DNA of 59,149 nt from an uncultured Prevotella sp. (GTDB lineage Bacteria > Bacteroidota > Bacteroidia > Bacteroidales > Bacteroidaceae), in assembly GCA_900316015.1 (NCBI GenBank), contig ONBG01000018.1:1-59149 (forward strand). Direction: 5' to 3'. This document shows positions 52,250 through 59,149 of the stretch, in pieces. Each line of letters opens with the position of its first letter. The first letter of the stretch is position 1. Made by a program: the position numbers and the translations under genes. The notes below the pieces were generated by a model that was not told the origin of the DNA, made no database searches, and was given only the letters and a program-made list of their open reading frames with translations.

Positions 52250-54385
52250 TTATGCTTTTTCTGTTGCTTCTTGTTGTACGGGAACCGTGTACTTGGACTG
52301 TCCTGCATAGAAGCGGCGGTGTGCCTCTTCCTGTCGAGGCATGGAGAAGTTGCTGACACGTTTCAGGTAGCCAATGATGCGGGTCATATAGTCTACATTC
52401 GTACTGCCGCATTTGGGGCATTTGTGCAGGTAACGCTTGTCGATATGACCACAGTCGTTACAGATCGTGTTCGGGATGTTGAAAGTGAAGTAGTTGCATC
52501 CTTCCTTGGCTGCCACACGGAACAGCTGGCGGTACTGAGCCTTTGACAGGTGCTCCTCTAAGTTCATGTGGAGGGCAGAACCTCCTGTCAGGTGCTCAAT
52601 GTAGGGAGCGCCATGCAACTTAAACTTGTCTACGATGTCCAGACTGTCGTCCTCAACCACATAGAAATAGCTGTTATAACAGTCGCGTGGTACGAAATAA
52701 CCGTCCTCGCGATCCCATTTGGCATGCTTGACACCTACGTTCTCTGCGGGGATCATCTCGCAGTTGAACATCAGCTCGTTAGAACGGTATTGCTTGTTGT
52801 ATTTCTCAATGATGCCCAAGATCTCCTGAACGAAGTGCTTGTAGTCGTCATTGGGACTGATCTTCAATCCCATGAACTCGGCAGCTTCCACCAGACCGTT
52901 GATGCCGATGGTCAAGTATTGGCGCTTGATATTGATGTAGCCAGCATCAAACAAGGGAAGCATCCCATGTGCCTGCAATTCTTTCAGGTTTTCATTGTAT
53001 GCGATCTGCACTTTATGGCAGAGGTCAACGATCTCGCCTAAGTACTTCTTATAGTCAAGCTTATGGTTGACGGCATATTGGATGGTACGGTTCAGGTTGA
53101 TGGTCAGCACGCTCTTCGAACCGGTAGAGACACCGCCAGCCCCTAAGGTGTAGCTAAACCCGTTGTCCTGGATCTCATTACGGAGTCGGCAGCAAGAGCT
53201 CAGGGAGTCGGCGTTGTCGCTCAGATACGTGAAGAAACTGTGTCCCTCTGCGTACATCTCTGCGGCAAAGTCTGCCCATTCCTTGTCCTTGCAGTCTCCA
53301 TTCTCGGTGAGCATGGCCATCGTCTCCACAGGGAAAGTCAACAGCGTCTTGGTACGTTCCTGGTTGAACCATTTCATGAAGCGTTTCTGCAACCAGCTCA
53401 GGCCCTCCCAATCGGGCTGGCTTCCATCTGGGAAATAGAAGTTCTCGAACAAGGAATGGAAATAATACTTGTCGTAATAAGAGATATTCCAGAAAACTGC
53501 TTGGTAGTTGCGGGCACCGGTTGGTTGGTTCAGGGAGTAGACGATCTGCTCGAAGCAATCGGTGATCACCTTGTCAAGGCTACGTTTCTTTAAGGAAAGG
53601 TCCACGATGTCATTGGCATGCTTATAATAGTCTTTCCCGTACTCCTTTTGGATGAAGTAGTTCATGTACATCAGGAACTCTGGCGTGGCACAGGCACCGG
53701 CAAGCATGGAGCTGACCATGAACACCATGTTGATAAACCCACCACAGAAAGACTTCAGGTTCGTGGGAGCCGTGGAGTTTCCGCCAATGGATGTCGTCCC
53801 GCCAATCAGCCAAGGATACATAGTAATGGAAGCGCAGTAATTCGCGAGGTTCGTCTCGTCATTCTTATAGATAAAGTGATGGGTGAGCTTGTCAAGATAC
53901 TCGTTAGCCAGTTCCTTCCCATAGATTTTCTTGATTCGATCGGTCAGCATGCGGCGGTTCAGGCGGATGAAGTTTGCCTTAGGCAACTCTCCAATCAACG
54001 TGGCAATGTTCTTATGCTCCACGTTGGCATTGGCATCAAACTTCGACCCTGTTGCCGCATTGGCAGCCTCCATATAGTCCTCTAAGAAGTGGAGCTTGGA
54101 GAGTGTTTCCCGGTCTTCGGTATGTGCCTGGCGGTAGAGCATGAACGACTTCGCAACTTTATAGTATCCTTCTTTCATCAAAGCTACCTCAACCTGATTC
54201 TGGATGTCTTCCACAGTGATATGGTCATGGATGTCCAAATGGCTGACAATCTTGGATACAGCACCGAGGTTGGCAGGTTCATTGACTGAATCGAATGCCT
54301 TGATGATGGCATTCATGATCTTGTCCAAGGAGAACTGGTCCTTGGAGCCATCACGCTTCGTAATCGTAAAATTACTAATTTCCAT
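52250..54385 (-). CDS. nrdD: Anaerobic (class III) ribonucleoside-triphosphate reductase
   Basis: 711 residues. N-terminal ATP-cone (about 1-95; ITKRDGSKDQFSLDKIMNAI), then the glycyl-radical barrel. The C-terminal zinc site is CNDCGHIDKRYLHKCPKCG, followed by the radical-bearing Gly in TRIIGYLKRVS. It makes deoxynucleotides without oxygen, complementing nrdAB at 27-31 kb. The activating radical-SAM enzyme NrdG is usually encoded next door; none is found within this window. The region downstream is the AT-rich small-gene tract, so an insertion may have parted the two genes. A TATATTTG box at 54460-54453 may be its -7. Confidence 0.95.
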   Translation of the reverse strand: MEISNFTITKRDGSKDQFSLDKIMNAIIKAFDSVNEPANLGAVSKIVSHLDIHDHITVEDIQNQVEVALMKEGYYKVAKSFMLYRQAHTEDRETLSKLHFLEDYMEAANAATGSKFDANANVEHKNIATLIGELPKANFIRLNRRMLTDRIKKIYGKELANEYLDKLTHHFIYKNDETNLANYCASITMYPWLIGGTTSIGGNSTAPTNLKSFCGGFINMVFMVSSMLAGACATPEFLMYMNYFIQKEYGKDYYKHANDIVDLSLKKRSLDKVITDCFEQIVYSLNQPTGARNYQAVFWNISYYDKYYFHSLFENFYFPDGSQPDWEGLSWLQKRFMKWFNQERTKTLLTFPVETMAMLTENGDCKDKEWADFAAEMYAEGHSFFTYLSDNADSLSSCCRLRNEIQDNGFSYTLGAGGVSTGSKSVLTINLNRTIQYAVNHKLDYKKYLGEIVDLCHKVQIAYNENLKELQAHGMLPLFDAGYINIKRQYLTIGINGLVEAAEFMGLKISPNDDYKHFVQEILGIIEKYNKQYRSNELMFNCEMIPAENVGVKHAKWDREDGYFVPRDCYNSYFYVVEDDSLDIVDKFKLHGAPYIEHLTGGSALHMNLEEHLSKAQYRQLFRVAAKEGCNYFTFNIPNTICNDCGHIDKRYLHKCPKCGSTNVDYMTRIIGYLKRVSNFSMPRQEEAHRRFYAGQSKYTVPVQQEATEKA

Positions 54386-54758
54386 TACTTATGTCTCTTT
54401 CCGTTTTAGTTTTACTTTAAACACTTGAAATTGATTCTTCTGAATTACGCTGCAAATATACTGCTTTAATGTCTAAGTTGTTTGTTTTGGATAACTTTTT
54501 GCGTGTTAAAATATATTAATCTATTGGTTATCAGTGTGTTGTAAAATAGAAACGGAAAACTTTTGGTTTATTAATGATTTTCTGCTTGACAAAAAATAAA
54601 ACTTCAATGTGCTTTTTCTTTTCTAAAAAGTGCATGCAAAAGGGAGGACAGAAGAGGGCATTTTTCTCTATTTTCGTGCTTTATATGGGATAATCATGGA
54701 GATCAATGATACAGATTGAAAAAATATATTTATCTTTGCAGGGACGAAAAATTGAACC
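54386..54758. other. Divergent intergenic region between nrdD and the ECF sigma gene
   Basis: AT-rich. It holds a TATATTTG box on the minus strand (54460-54453) for nrdD and a TATCTTTG box on the plus strand (54731-54738) for the sigma gene; neither has a well-spaced -33 TTG. Nothing else is seen. Confidence 0.45.
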
Positions 54759-55310
54759 ATGCCGATTGATCTTAAGGACTTTAACCAATTCTTTGTGGAT
54801 TATCAGGAACGACTGATCCATTTCGCAACAGCTTATGTCCGTAATGAAGCTGTGGCTGAGGATTGTGTCATTGAGTCCATGACGAGCTTGTGGTTGAAGC
54901 GGGATACCTTGCCAGAAGATCTGAATCTCCTGTCATGGATTCTGACCGTGATCAAGAATAAGTGTATTGACTATTTACGGAAAGAACAGAAGAACTTGCA
55001 TCTTGACAATTCCGACAGTAGTTGGGAAATGAAGGAGCGGTTGGCAGGCTTGGAATCGTTTCGTCCTGATGAGATCTTTACGCAGGAGATTCGGGATCTT
55101 ATCGACCGTACCTTAGAGAATCTTCCTCCGCAAACCCGCCAGATTTTTATGCTTTCTGTTTATGAGAATAAGAAGCATTCGGAAATCGCGCAATTCATGC
55201 ATTTGTCTGTGGCTGGGGTGGAGTATCATATATATAAGGCAAAAGATGCGCTTCGTGTCGCCCTTCGTGATTATCTCCCTGCCATGGCCTTGTTTGTTTA
55301 TCTATGTTAA
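54759..55310 (+). CDS. ECF-type RNA polymerase sigma factor
   Basis: 183 residues. Sigma2 (about 10-75; FNQFFVDYQERLIHFATAYV, VAEDCVIESMTSLW) and sigma4 (about 120-172; LPPQTRQIFMLSVYENKKHS, VAGVEYHIYKAKDALR) are present. It ends in a hydrophobic tail (MALFVYLC), which is unusual but short. No FecR-type anti-sigma gene or SusC follows; the next gene, 81 bp on, is a GH27 enzyme with its own -7 box. A TATCTTTG box lies 20 bp before the ATG. Confidence 0.9.
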   Translation: MPIDLKDFNQFFVDYQERLIHFATAYVRNEAVAEDCVIESMTSLWLKRDTLPEDLNLLSWILTVIKNKCIDYLRKEQKNLHLDNSDSSWEMKERLAGLESFRPDEIFTQEIRDLIDRTLENLPPQTRQIFMLSVYENKKHSEIAQFMHLSVAGVEYHIYKAKDALRVALRDYLPAMALFVYLC

Positions 55311-55369
55311 AATGAGCATTCTCCATGACAAGAGAGTCTTTGCCTTCCCTAAAATTATCTACCTTTGCA

Positions 55370-55377
55370 TCAAATAC
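55370..55377 (+). promoter_or_regulatory. -7 box of the GH27 gene
   Basis: TACCTTTG fits TAnnTTTG and lies 14 bp before ATG 55392; no -33 at the usual spacing, so activation by another factor is possible. Confidence 0.45.
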
Positions 55378-55391
55378 CAAATCCATGAATC

Positions 55392-56609
55392 ATGAAAAGA
55401 AAACTTGTTATTTTAATCTTGGCGTGCCTTGTCATGGGTATGCAGGCTCAGACAAAGCATGTTACCGATCGCACGAAACTGGCGCAGACGCCTCCGATGG
55501 GATGGATGTCGTGGAACCAGTTCAGTAGTAAGATCAATGAGGATCTCATCAAAGAAATGGCGGATGCAATGGTCAGCGGAGGATTCCGTGATGCAGGCTA
55601 TCAGTATATCTTCATTGACGATTGCTGGCAAGGGGGCAGGGATAACCGCAACAATATCATCCCGGATCCCCAGAAGTTCCCCCATGGCATCAAGGCCTTG
55701 GCGGATTATGTCCATAGCAAAGGACTGAAACTCGGTATCTATTCTGATGCGGCACCTTTGACGTGTGCTGGATATACGGCTTCCTATGGTTTTGAGGAAC
55801 AGGATGCCAAGACTTTCGCTCATTGGGGCATCGACTATTTGAAATATGACTATTGTAATGCGCCCTCCGACCGGGCAACGGCAGAAAAGCGTTATAAGGC
55901 CATGGCAGACGCATTGAGCAAATCCGGGCGTGACATTACCTTCGGCATTTGCGAGTGGGGAGGCAGGCAGCCTTACCTTTGGGCTTACCAAGCAGGCGGA
56001 CAGGTATGGCGCACGACTTATGATATCCGGGACATGTGGAAAGATACCCTTCATCAAGGTGGCATTGGCATCCTCGATGATATCAATCAGAATGCCGACC
56101 TACATGCTTACGCAGGTCCGGGGCATTGGAACGATATGGACATGTTAGTGGTCGGTCTCTATGGCAAAGGTGGTCCTTCGAGCGATCTTGGTGGAGTAGG
56201 GTGCAATGACATCGAATATGAGACGCAGATGAGCATGTGGTGTATGCTCGGTTCTCCGCTTGCCATGTCCAACGACTTGAGAAATGTCAATGCGGCTACG
56301 CGTCGTATCTTGCTGAATAAGGATGTGATTGCCATCAATCAAGACCCGTTAGGGAAAGTAGCAGTACCTAAGGTGCGGAATGATAACTATCAGGTGTATC
56401 TCCGTCCTTTGAGTGGCGATCGCTATGCGTTGGCAATTCTCAACATTTCTGATCATCCTCAGCATATCAAGGTTGCGCTCTCTGACTTAGGGCTGGACAA
56501 GAAGCGTTACTCCTTCTATGATGTTTGGTCTCATCAGCAGATGAAGTCGGGAAACAAATGGGGTGGTAAAGTGCTTTCCCACCAGACGAAGGTTTTTATC
56601 TTGAAATAA
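55392..56609 (+). CDS. GH27 alpha-galactosidase, secreted
   Basis: 405 residues with a signal peptide (MKRKLVILILACLVMGMQAQ). The GH27 barrel starts at LAQTPPMGWMSWNQF. The nucleophile is Asp in YLKYDYCN, the acid/base is Asp in RTTYDIRDMW, and the substrate-binding pair is YIFIDDCW. A C-terminal beta domain (about 315-405) completes the usual two-domain enzyme. It removes terminal alpha-1,6- or 1,3-galactose (or beta-L-arabinopyranose in some members) from oligosaccharides, probably in the periplasm. It stands alone after an ECF sigma gene. Confidence 0.94.
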   Translation: MKRKLVILILACLVMGMQAQTKHVTDRTKLAQTPPMGWMSWNQFSSKINEDLIKEMADAMVSGGFRDAGYQYIFIDDCWQGGRDNRNNIIPDPQKFPHGIKALADYVHSKGLKLGIYSDAAPLTCAGYTASYGFEEQDAKTFAHWGIDYLKYDYCNAPSDRATAEKRYKAMADALSKSGRDITFGICEWGGRQPYLWAYQAGGQVWRTTYDIRDMWKDTLHQGGIGILDDINQNADLHAYAGPGHWNDMDMLVVGLYGKGGPSSDLGGVGCNDIEYETQMSMWCMLGSPLAMSNDLRNVNAATRRILLNKDVIAINQDPLGKVAVPKVRNDNYQVYLRPLSGDRYALAILNISDHPQHIKVALSDLGLDKKRYSFYDVWSHQQMKSGNKWGGKVLSHQTKVFILK

Positions 56610-56626
56610 CTTCTAATATGTCACAG

Positions 56627-56655
56627 CAATAGGTAGGATCTACCCCTGCCTATTG
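56627..56655. terminator. Hairpin after the GH27 gene
   Basis: CAATAGGTAGG (56627-56637) pairs with CCTGCCTATTG (56645-56655; 10 of 11) around a 7-base loop, 17 bp beyond the stop; no clear T run. Confidence 0.55.
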
Positions 56656-56736
56656 ATCCCGAGGTAACGATTCGACAAGATGCATACGCCTCGAACGGAT
56701 CTCGAACGGTTACCGAAGGAACCGCACGTTCAGTTA

Positions 56737-56784
56737 ACAGCCCCATAGGTCTCTTGTTCCATATATGTTTCAACATGGGGCTGT
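56737..56784. terminator. Hairpin between convergent GH27 and AraC genes
   Basis: ACAGCCCCAT (56737-56746) and ATGGGGCTGT (56775-56784) form a perfect 10-bp stem with a 28-base loop, 14 bp beyond the AraC stop on the minus strand. Between the two hairpins, CGAACGGATCTCGAACGGTT resembles (in reverse complement) words at 3989-4016. Confidence 0.55.
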
Positions 56785-56798
56785 CAAGAACGGGTGTC

Positions 56799-57707
56799 CT
56801 ATTTCTCCCTATATTCCTTGGGTGTTACTCCCGCGAGTTTCTTGAAGAAACGGGAGAAATGCTGTGGATATTGGAAACCGAGGTGGTCGGCAATCTGCGA
56901 AATGCTCTGTGATGGGTCAAGGAGTAGTTGCTTGCTCAACTTAAGAATGTGCTGCTGGATATAATATTGCGCCGTCATGCCCGTCTCCTTGCGGATGAGG
57001 TCACCGAAATAGCCAGCGGAGAGGCAGGCCTTGTCTGCGAAGTAGGCAACTGAGGGCAAACCGCCACTCACGGCGCGGTCCTGTTCGAAGTAGTCTCTGA
57101 TGTTGCGCTCGAAAGCCGAAAGGACATCAGAGTTCTCTTTGTGGCGGGTGACGAACTGCCGGTCGTAGAACCGTTGGCAGTAGTCAAGGATGAGCTTGAT
57201 GCGGTCGGTGAGGATTGTCTGCGAGTGCTTGTCGACGGGCTGCTCCATCTCGAAGCGTATGGAGTTGAGCGTGTCGGTATACATCCGCCGCTCACGCTCG
57301 CTGAGATGGAGCGACTCTGCCGAGTCGTAGTCGAAGAAGTGATAGCCGCTGATGGCCTTTCCCAACGGCGTACCGAAGAGCAGGTCGGGATGGAAGAGCA
57401 GACCTAAGGTATGCGACGGCATGCGGAGCTGCTCCTCTGTCATGTCCACGCGCACCATCTGTCCCGGTGCGAAGCTCACGATGGTACCGTCCTGATAGTC
57501 GTAGAGCTGACGACCATAATGCAGCGAGCACTGTATGCCATCCTTCAGCCACAATGCATAGACACCATAGCGGAAGGAGACGTGGTTAGGCATTTTCGTG
57601 GCTTCCGCCAAGTCTACCACACTCACTAATGGATGTAGAGTCTCAAAGCCATACATCTTATTATATGTATCGATATTGTCGATAGGGATAATCGTTGTGT
57701 CGCTCAT
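56799..57707 (-). CDS. AraC-family transcriptional regulator
   Basis: 302 residues. The N-terminal cupin-like sensor region (about 1-190) is followed by two helix-turn-helix units: CLSAGYFGDLIRKETGMTAQ and ISQIADHLGFQYPQHFSRFF, ending KKLAGVTPKEYREK as in typical AraC/XylS proteins. The coding stretch around 57070-57600 is richer in GC than its surroundings. It has a full promoter of its own. The target is not evident; neighbours are the GH27 enzyme (convergent) and the ATPase (divergent). Confidence 0.9.
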   Translation of the reverse strand: MSDTTIIPIDNIDTYNKMYGFETLHPLVSVVDLAEATKMPNHVSFRYGVYALWLKDGIQCSLHYGRQLYDYQDGTIVSFAPGQMVRVDMTEEQLRMPSHTLGLLFHPDLLFGTPLGKAISGYHFFDYDSAESLHLSERERRMYTDTLNSIRFEMEQPVDKHSQTILTDRIKLILDYCQRFYDRQFVTRHKENSDVLSAFERNIRDYFEQDRAVSGGLPSVAYFADKACLSAGYFGDLIRKETGMTAQYYIQQHILKLSKQLLLDPSQSISQIADHLGFQYPQHFSRFFKKLAGVTPKEYREK

Positions 57708-57734
57708 ATCTGTCTGTCTTTATGTTTCTACCTA

Positions 57735-57765
57735 CAAAATTAGTTGAATTATTCTATTTACGCAA
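57735..57765 (-). promoter_or_regulatory. Promoter of the AraC-family gene
   Basis: On the minus strand, TTG (57765-57763), 20-bp spacer, TAATTTTG (57742-57735), 28 bp before the start codon. Confidence 0.65.
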
Positions 57766-57901
57766 GGGCAAAGACACGATTTCAGCAATAAGGGTTATAG
57801 CAGCCATAATCGAGGTAATGCCCCCACTGACAATCTTTCCATGGATTTGTGATTTTTGCCAACTCTAATTGACCATACTTCCCCGTGCTTTAGCGCAAAC
57901 T

Positions 57902-58063
57902 TTTTGGAACGGATTCCTAAAACTTTGCATTCCCGACTACTTTTCGGAACGGATTCCTAAAACTTTGTATTTTTCGATACTTTTCGGAACGGATTCCTAA
58001 AACTAAAACTTTGTATTTTTCGATACTTTTCGGAACGGATTCCTAAAACTTTTGCTATCTTTG
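57902..58063 (+). promoter_or_regulatory. Four tandem palindromic operators and -7 box before the ATPase gene
   Basis: GGAACGGATTCC (palindromic GGAA-N4-TTCC) occurs at 57906-57917, 57946-57957, 57986-57997 and 58032-58043, at intervals of 40, 40 and 46 bp. The repeat unit is about 40 bp and includes flanking CTAAAACTTTG; the last interval is longer by a duplicated AAAACT. TATCTTTG (58056-58063) follows at once, and the last operator covers the -33 position. The rest of 57708-57900 shows only the AraC promoter. Confidence 0.8.
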
Positions 58064-58091
58064 CGCCAGAAACAACTAATCATGCACGACT

Positions 58092-59149
58092 ATGGAGAGA
58101 ATAGAGCGCCGAGAATATCTCAGCAAGCTGAAGAGATTTAGAGCCAAGAAACTGATAAAGGTCATTACTGGTGTTCGTCGGTGTGGCAAGTCTACCCTCA
58201 TGGAGATATACCGCGACTGGCTGATCACCCAAGGGGTGAGCAGCCAGCGCATCGTCTTTATCAATTTTGAAGACTACGATTATTTTAGTCTCCGTGATCC
58301 CCGAAACCTCTATAACTATATCAAGAAACTGCTCTCTGATACCGAGATGACCTATCTCTTCTTTGACGAGATACAGCATGTGAAGGACTTCCCAGATGTC
58401 ATCAATAGTCTTAATCTCAAGCGTTATACAGACATCTATCTCACAGGGTCCAATGCTTATATGCTCTCCAGTGAGCTTGCTACGCTACTCTCCGGTCGAT
58501 ACGTTGAGATACCCATGCTCCCGTTGTCGTTTAGAGAGTATGTTGAGGCTATAGGCGGGCAAGACAACTTGCAGGACAGTTACAACCGATATGTCACGAA
58601 TAGCAGTTTCCCCTATACACTGGAATTGGATTCCACCGAAGAGATATCCAATTACCTTGATGCCGTGTACAATACCATTGTGGTGAAGGACATCATGACG
58701 CGCCTGAAGATCCAGGACGTGACGATGCTGGAGAGTGTCATCCGTTTTGCAGCAGACAACATCGGTAACATCCTCTCGACAAAGCGTATCGCGGATCTTC
58801 TGAAGGCAGAGGGCAGGAAGATAGACCAGAAGACGGTGGAGAAATATATGCATGCCCTCTGTGAGACATTCTTTCTTTACGAGGCCAAACGCTACAATAT
58901 CAAGGGGCGGCAACTGTTTAAGTCGCTCAGCAAATACTACCTTGTGGACATTGGGCTTCGCCGGATGCTCTTGGGCTCAAGAGGTTTCGATGTGGGAAGA
59001 GTTCTGGAAAACGAAGTCTATCTTGAGCTCCTGCACCGTCACCGGCAGGTGTATGTCGGCAAGAACGATCAACTTGAGGTGGATTTTGTAACTATGAATC
59101 CTGATGGCCTTGCTTATTACCAGGTAGCCGCCACTGTCAGAGACCCTGC
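58092..59149 (+). CDS. AAA-family ATPase with DUF4143 (partial, runs off the window)
   Basis: At least 352 residues, open to the last base. An AAA_14 domain has Walker A in ITGVRRCGKST (about 25-35), Walker B in YLFFDEIQHV and the sensor region YLTGSNAYML. The DUF4143 part follows (DAVYNTIVVKDIMTR, KTVEKYMHALCETFFLYEAK, KYYLVDIGLRRMLLG, LENEVYLELLHR), leading to a nuclease-like VDFV near the end of the visible part. Start ATG 58092 gives MERIERREYLSKLKRFRAKK; another ATG at 58082 is in a different frame. Such ATPases are widespread in Bacteroidota and of unknown role. Four palindromic repeats precede it. Confidence 0.88.
   Translation, partial: MERIERREYLSKLKRFRAKKLIKVITGVRRCGKSTLMEIYRDWLITQGVSSQRIVFINFEDYDYFSLRDPRNLYNYIKKLLSDTEMTYLFFDEIQHVKDFPDVINSLNLKRYTDIYLTGSNAYMLSSELATLLSGRYVEIPMLPLSFREYVEAIGGQDNLQDSYNRYVTNSSFPYTLELDSTEEISNYLDAVYNTIVVKDIMTRLKIQDVTMLESVIRFAADNIGNILSTKRIADLLKAEGRKIDQKTVEKYMHALCETFFLYEAKRYNIKGRQLFKSLSKYYLVDIGLRRMLLGSRGFDVGRVLENEVYLELLHRHRQVYVGKNDQLEVDFVTMNPDGLAYYQVAATVRDP

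Noticed and set aside
57068-57552. Overlapping Ser/Arg-rich open frames within the AraC gene
   Set aside because: They are artefacts of the GC-rich local composition on the same strand as a clear AraC gene.
57902-58043. CRISPR-like array
   Set aside because: The spacing sequence is itself repeated, so there are no unique spacers; it sits on a promoter.
58082-58091. ATG 58082 as the start of the ATPase
   Set aside because: It is in another frame; the conserved protein begins at ATG 58092.

Overview
The window looks like a chromosomal segment of a gut or rumen Bacteroidota, most likely Prevotellaceae (Prevotella/Segatella). The signs are two SusC/SusD pairs, TAnnTTTG (-7) and TTG (-33) promoter boxes 19-20 bp apart, weak Shine-Dalgarno sequences, BspA-type leucine-rich repeats, a UpxY-type NusG paralog, and class Ia plus class III ribonucleotide reductases. 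I see no rRNA, tRNA, CRISPR array or intact insertion sequence.

Left part (1-9.4 kb): a sigma-54-dependent response regulator faces a hybrid sensor kinase tail to tail. Beside the kinase gene, a -24/-12-type promoter and a minus-strand hairpin with a T run enclose about 290 bp without an ORF, a candidate regulatory RNA. Next is a three-gene operon (aldo-keto reductase, lactonase, zinc dehydrogenase) that fits the oxidative L-galactose pathway of Bacteroides vulgatus. A divergent LacI-type regulator is broken by a one-base deletion in its DNA-binding helix. A small heat-shock gene follows a second close match to a -24/-12 promoter.

First saccharide locus (9.4-27.2 kb): a GH16 enzyme, a large unclassified secreted protein cut from its signal peptide by an in-frame TAA, SusC, SusD, and on the other strand a five-bladed-propeller glycosidase, a phosphoesterase, a 58-residue protein and an LRR protein. 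An alginate-lyase-fold protein and a GH43 protein follow. Three 16-bp LacI-type palindromes lie before the L-galactose operon, the large secreted protein and the propeller glycosidase. Each is 42-44 bp upstream of a -7-like box, which points to one shared regulon.

Second saccharide locus (31-48.3 kb), after nrdAB: a membrane-tethered propeller/AraC regulator with duplicated promoters, a heparinase-II/III-type lyase, GH97, an esterase, a GH88 hydrolase, an ECF sigma factor without anti-sigma factor, SusC, SusD and a GH28-like beta-helix protein. The enzymes suggest an acylated, uronic-acid-containing glycan.

Right part (48.3-59.1 kb): paired palindromes and short phased repeats, then an orphan UpxY antiterminator with a leader but no capsule genes. 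An AT-rich tract of small immunity-like genes and gene fragments follows, then nrdD (no nrdG beside it), an ECF sigma factor, a GH27 alpha-galactosidase, an AraC regulator, and an ATPase/DUF4143 gene that runs off the end behind four copies of a palindromic 40-bp repeat.
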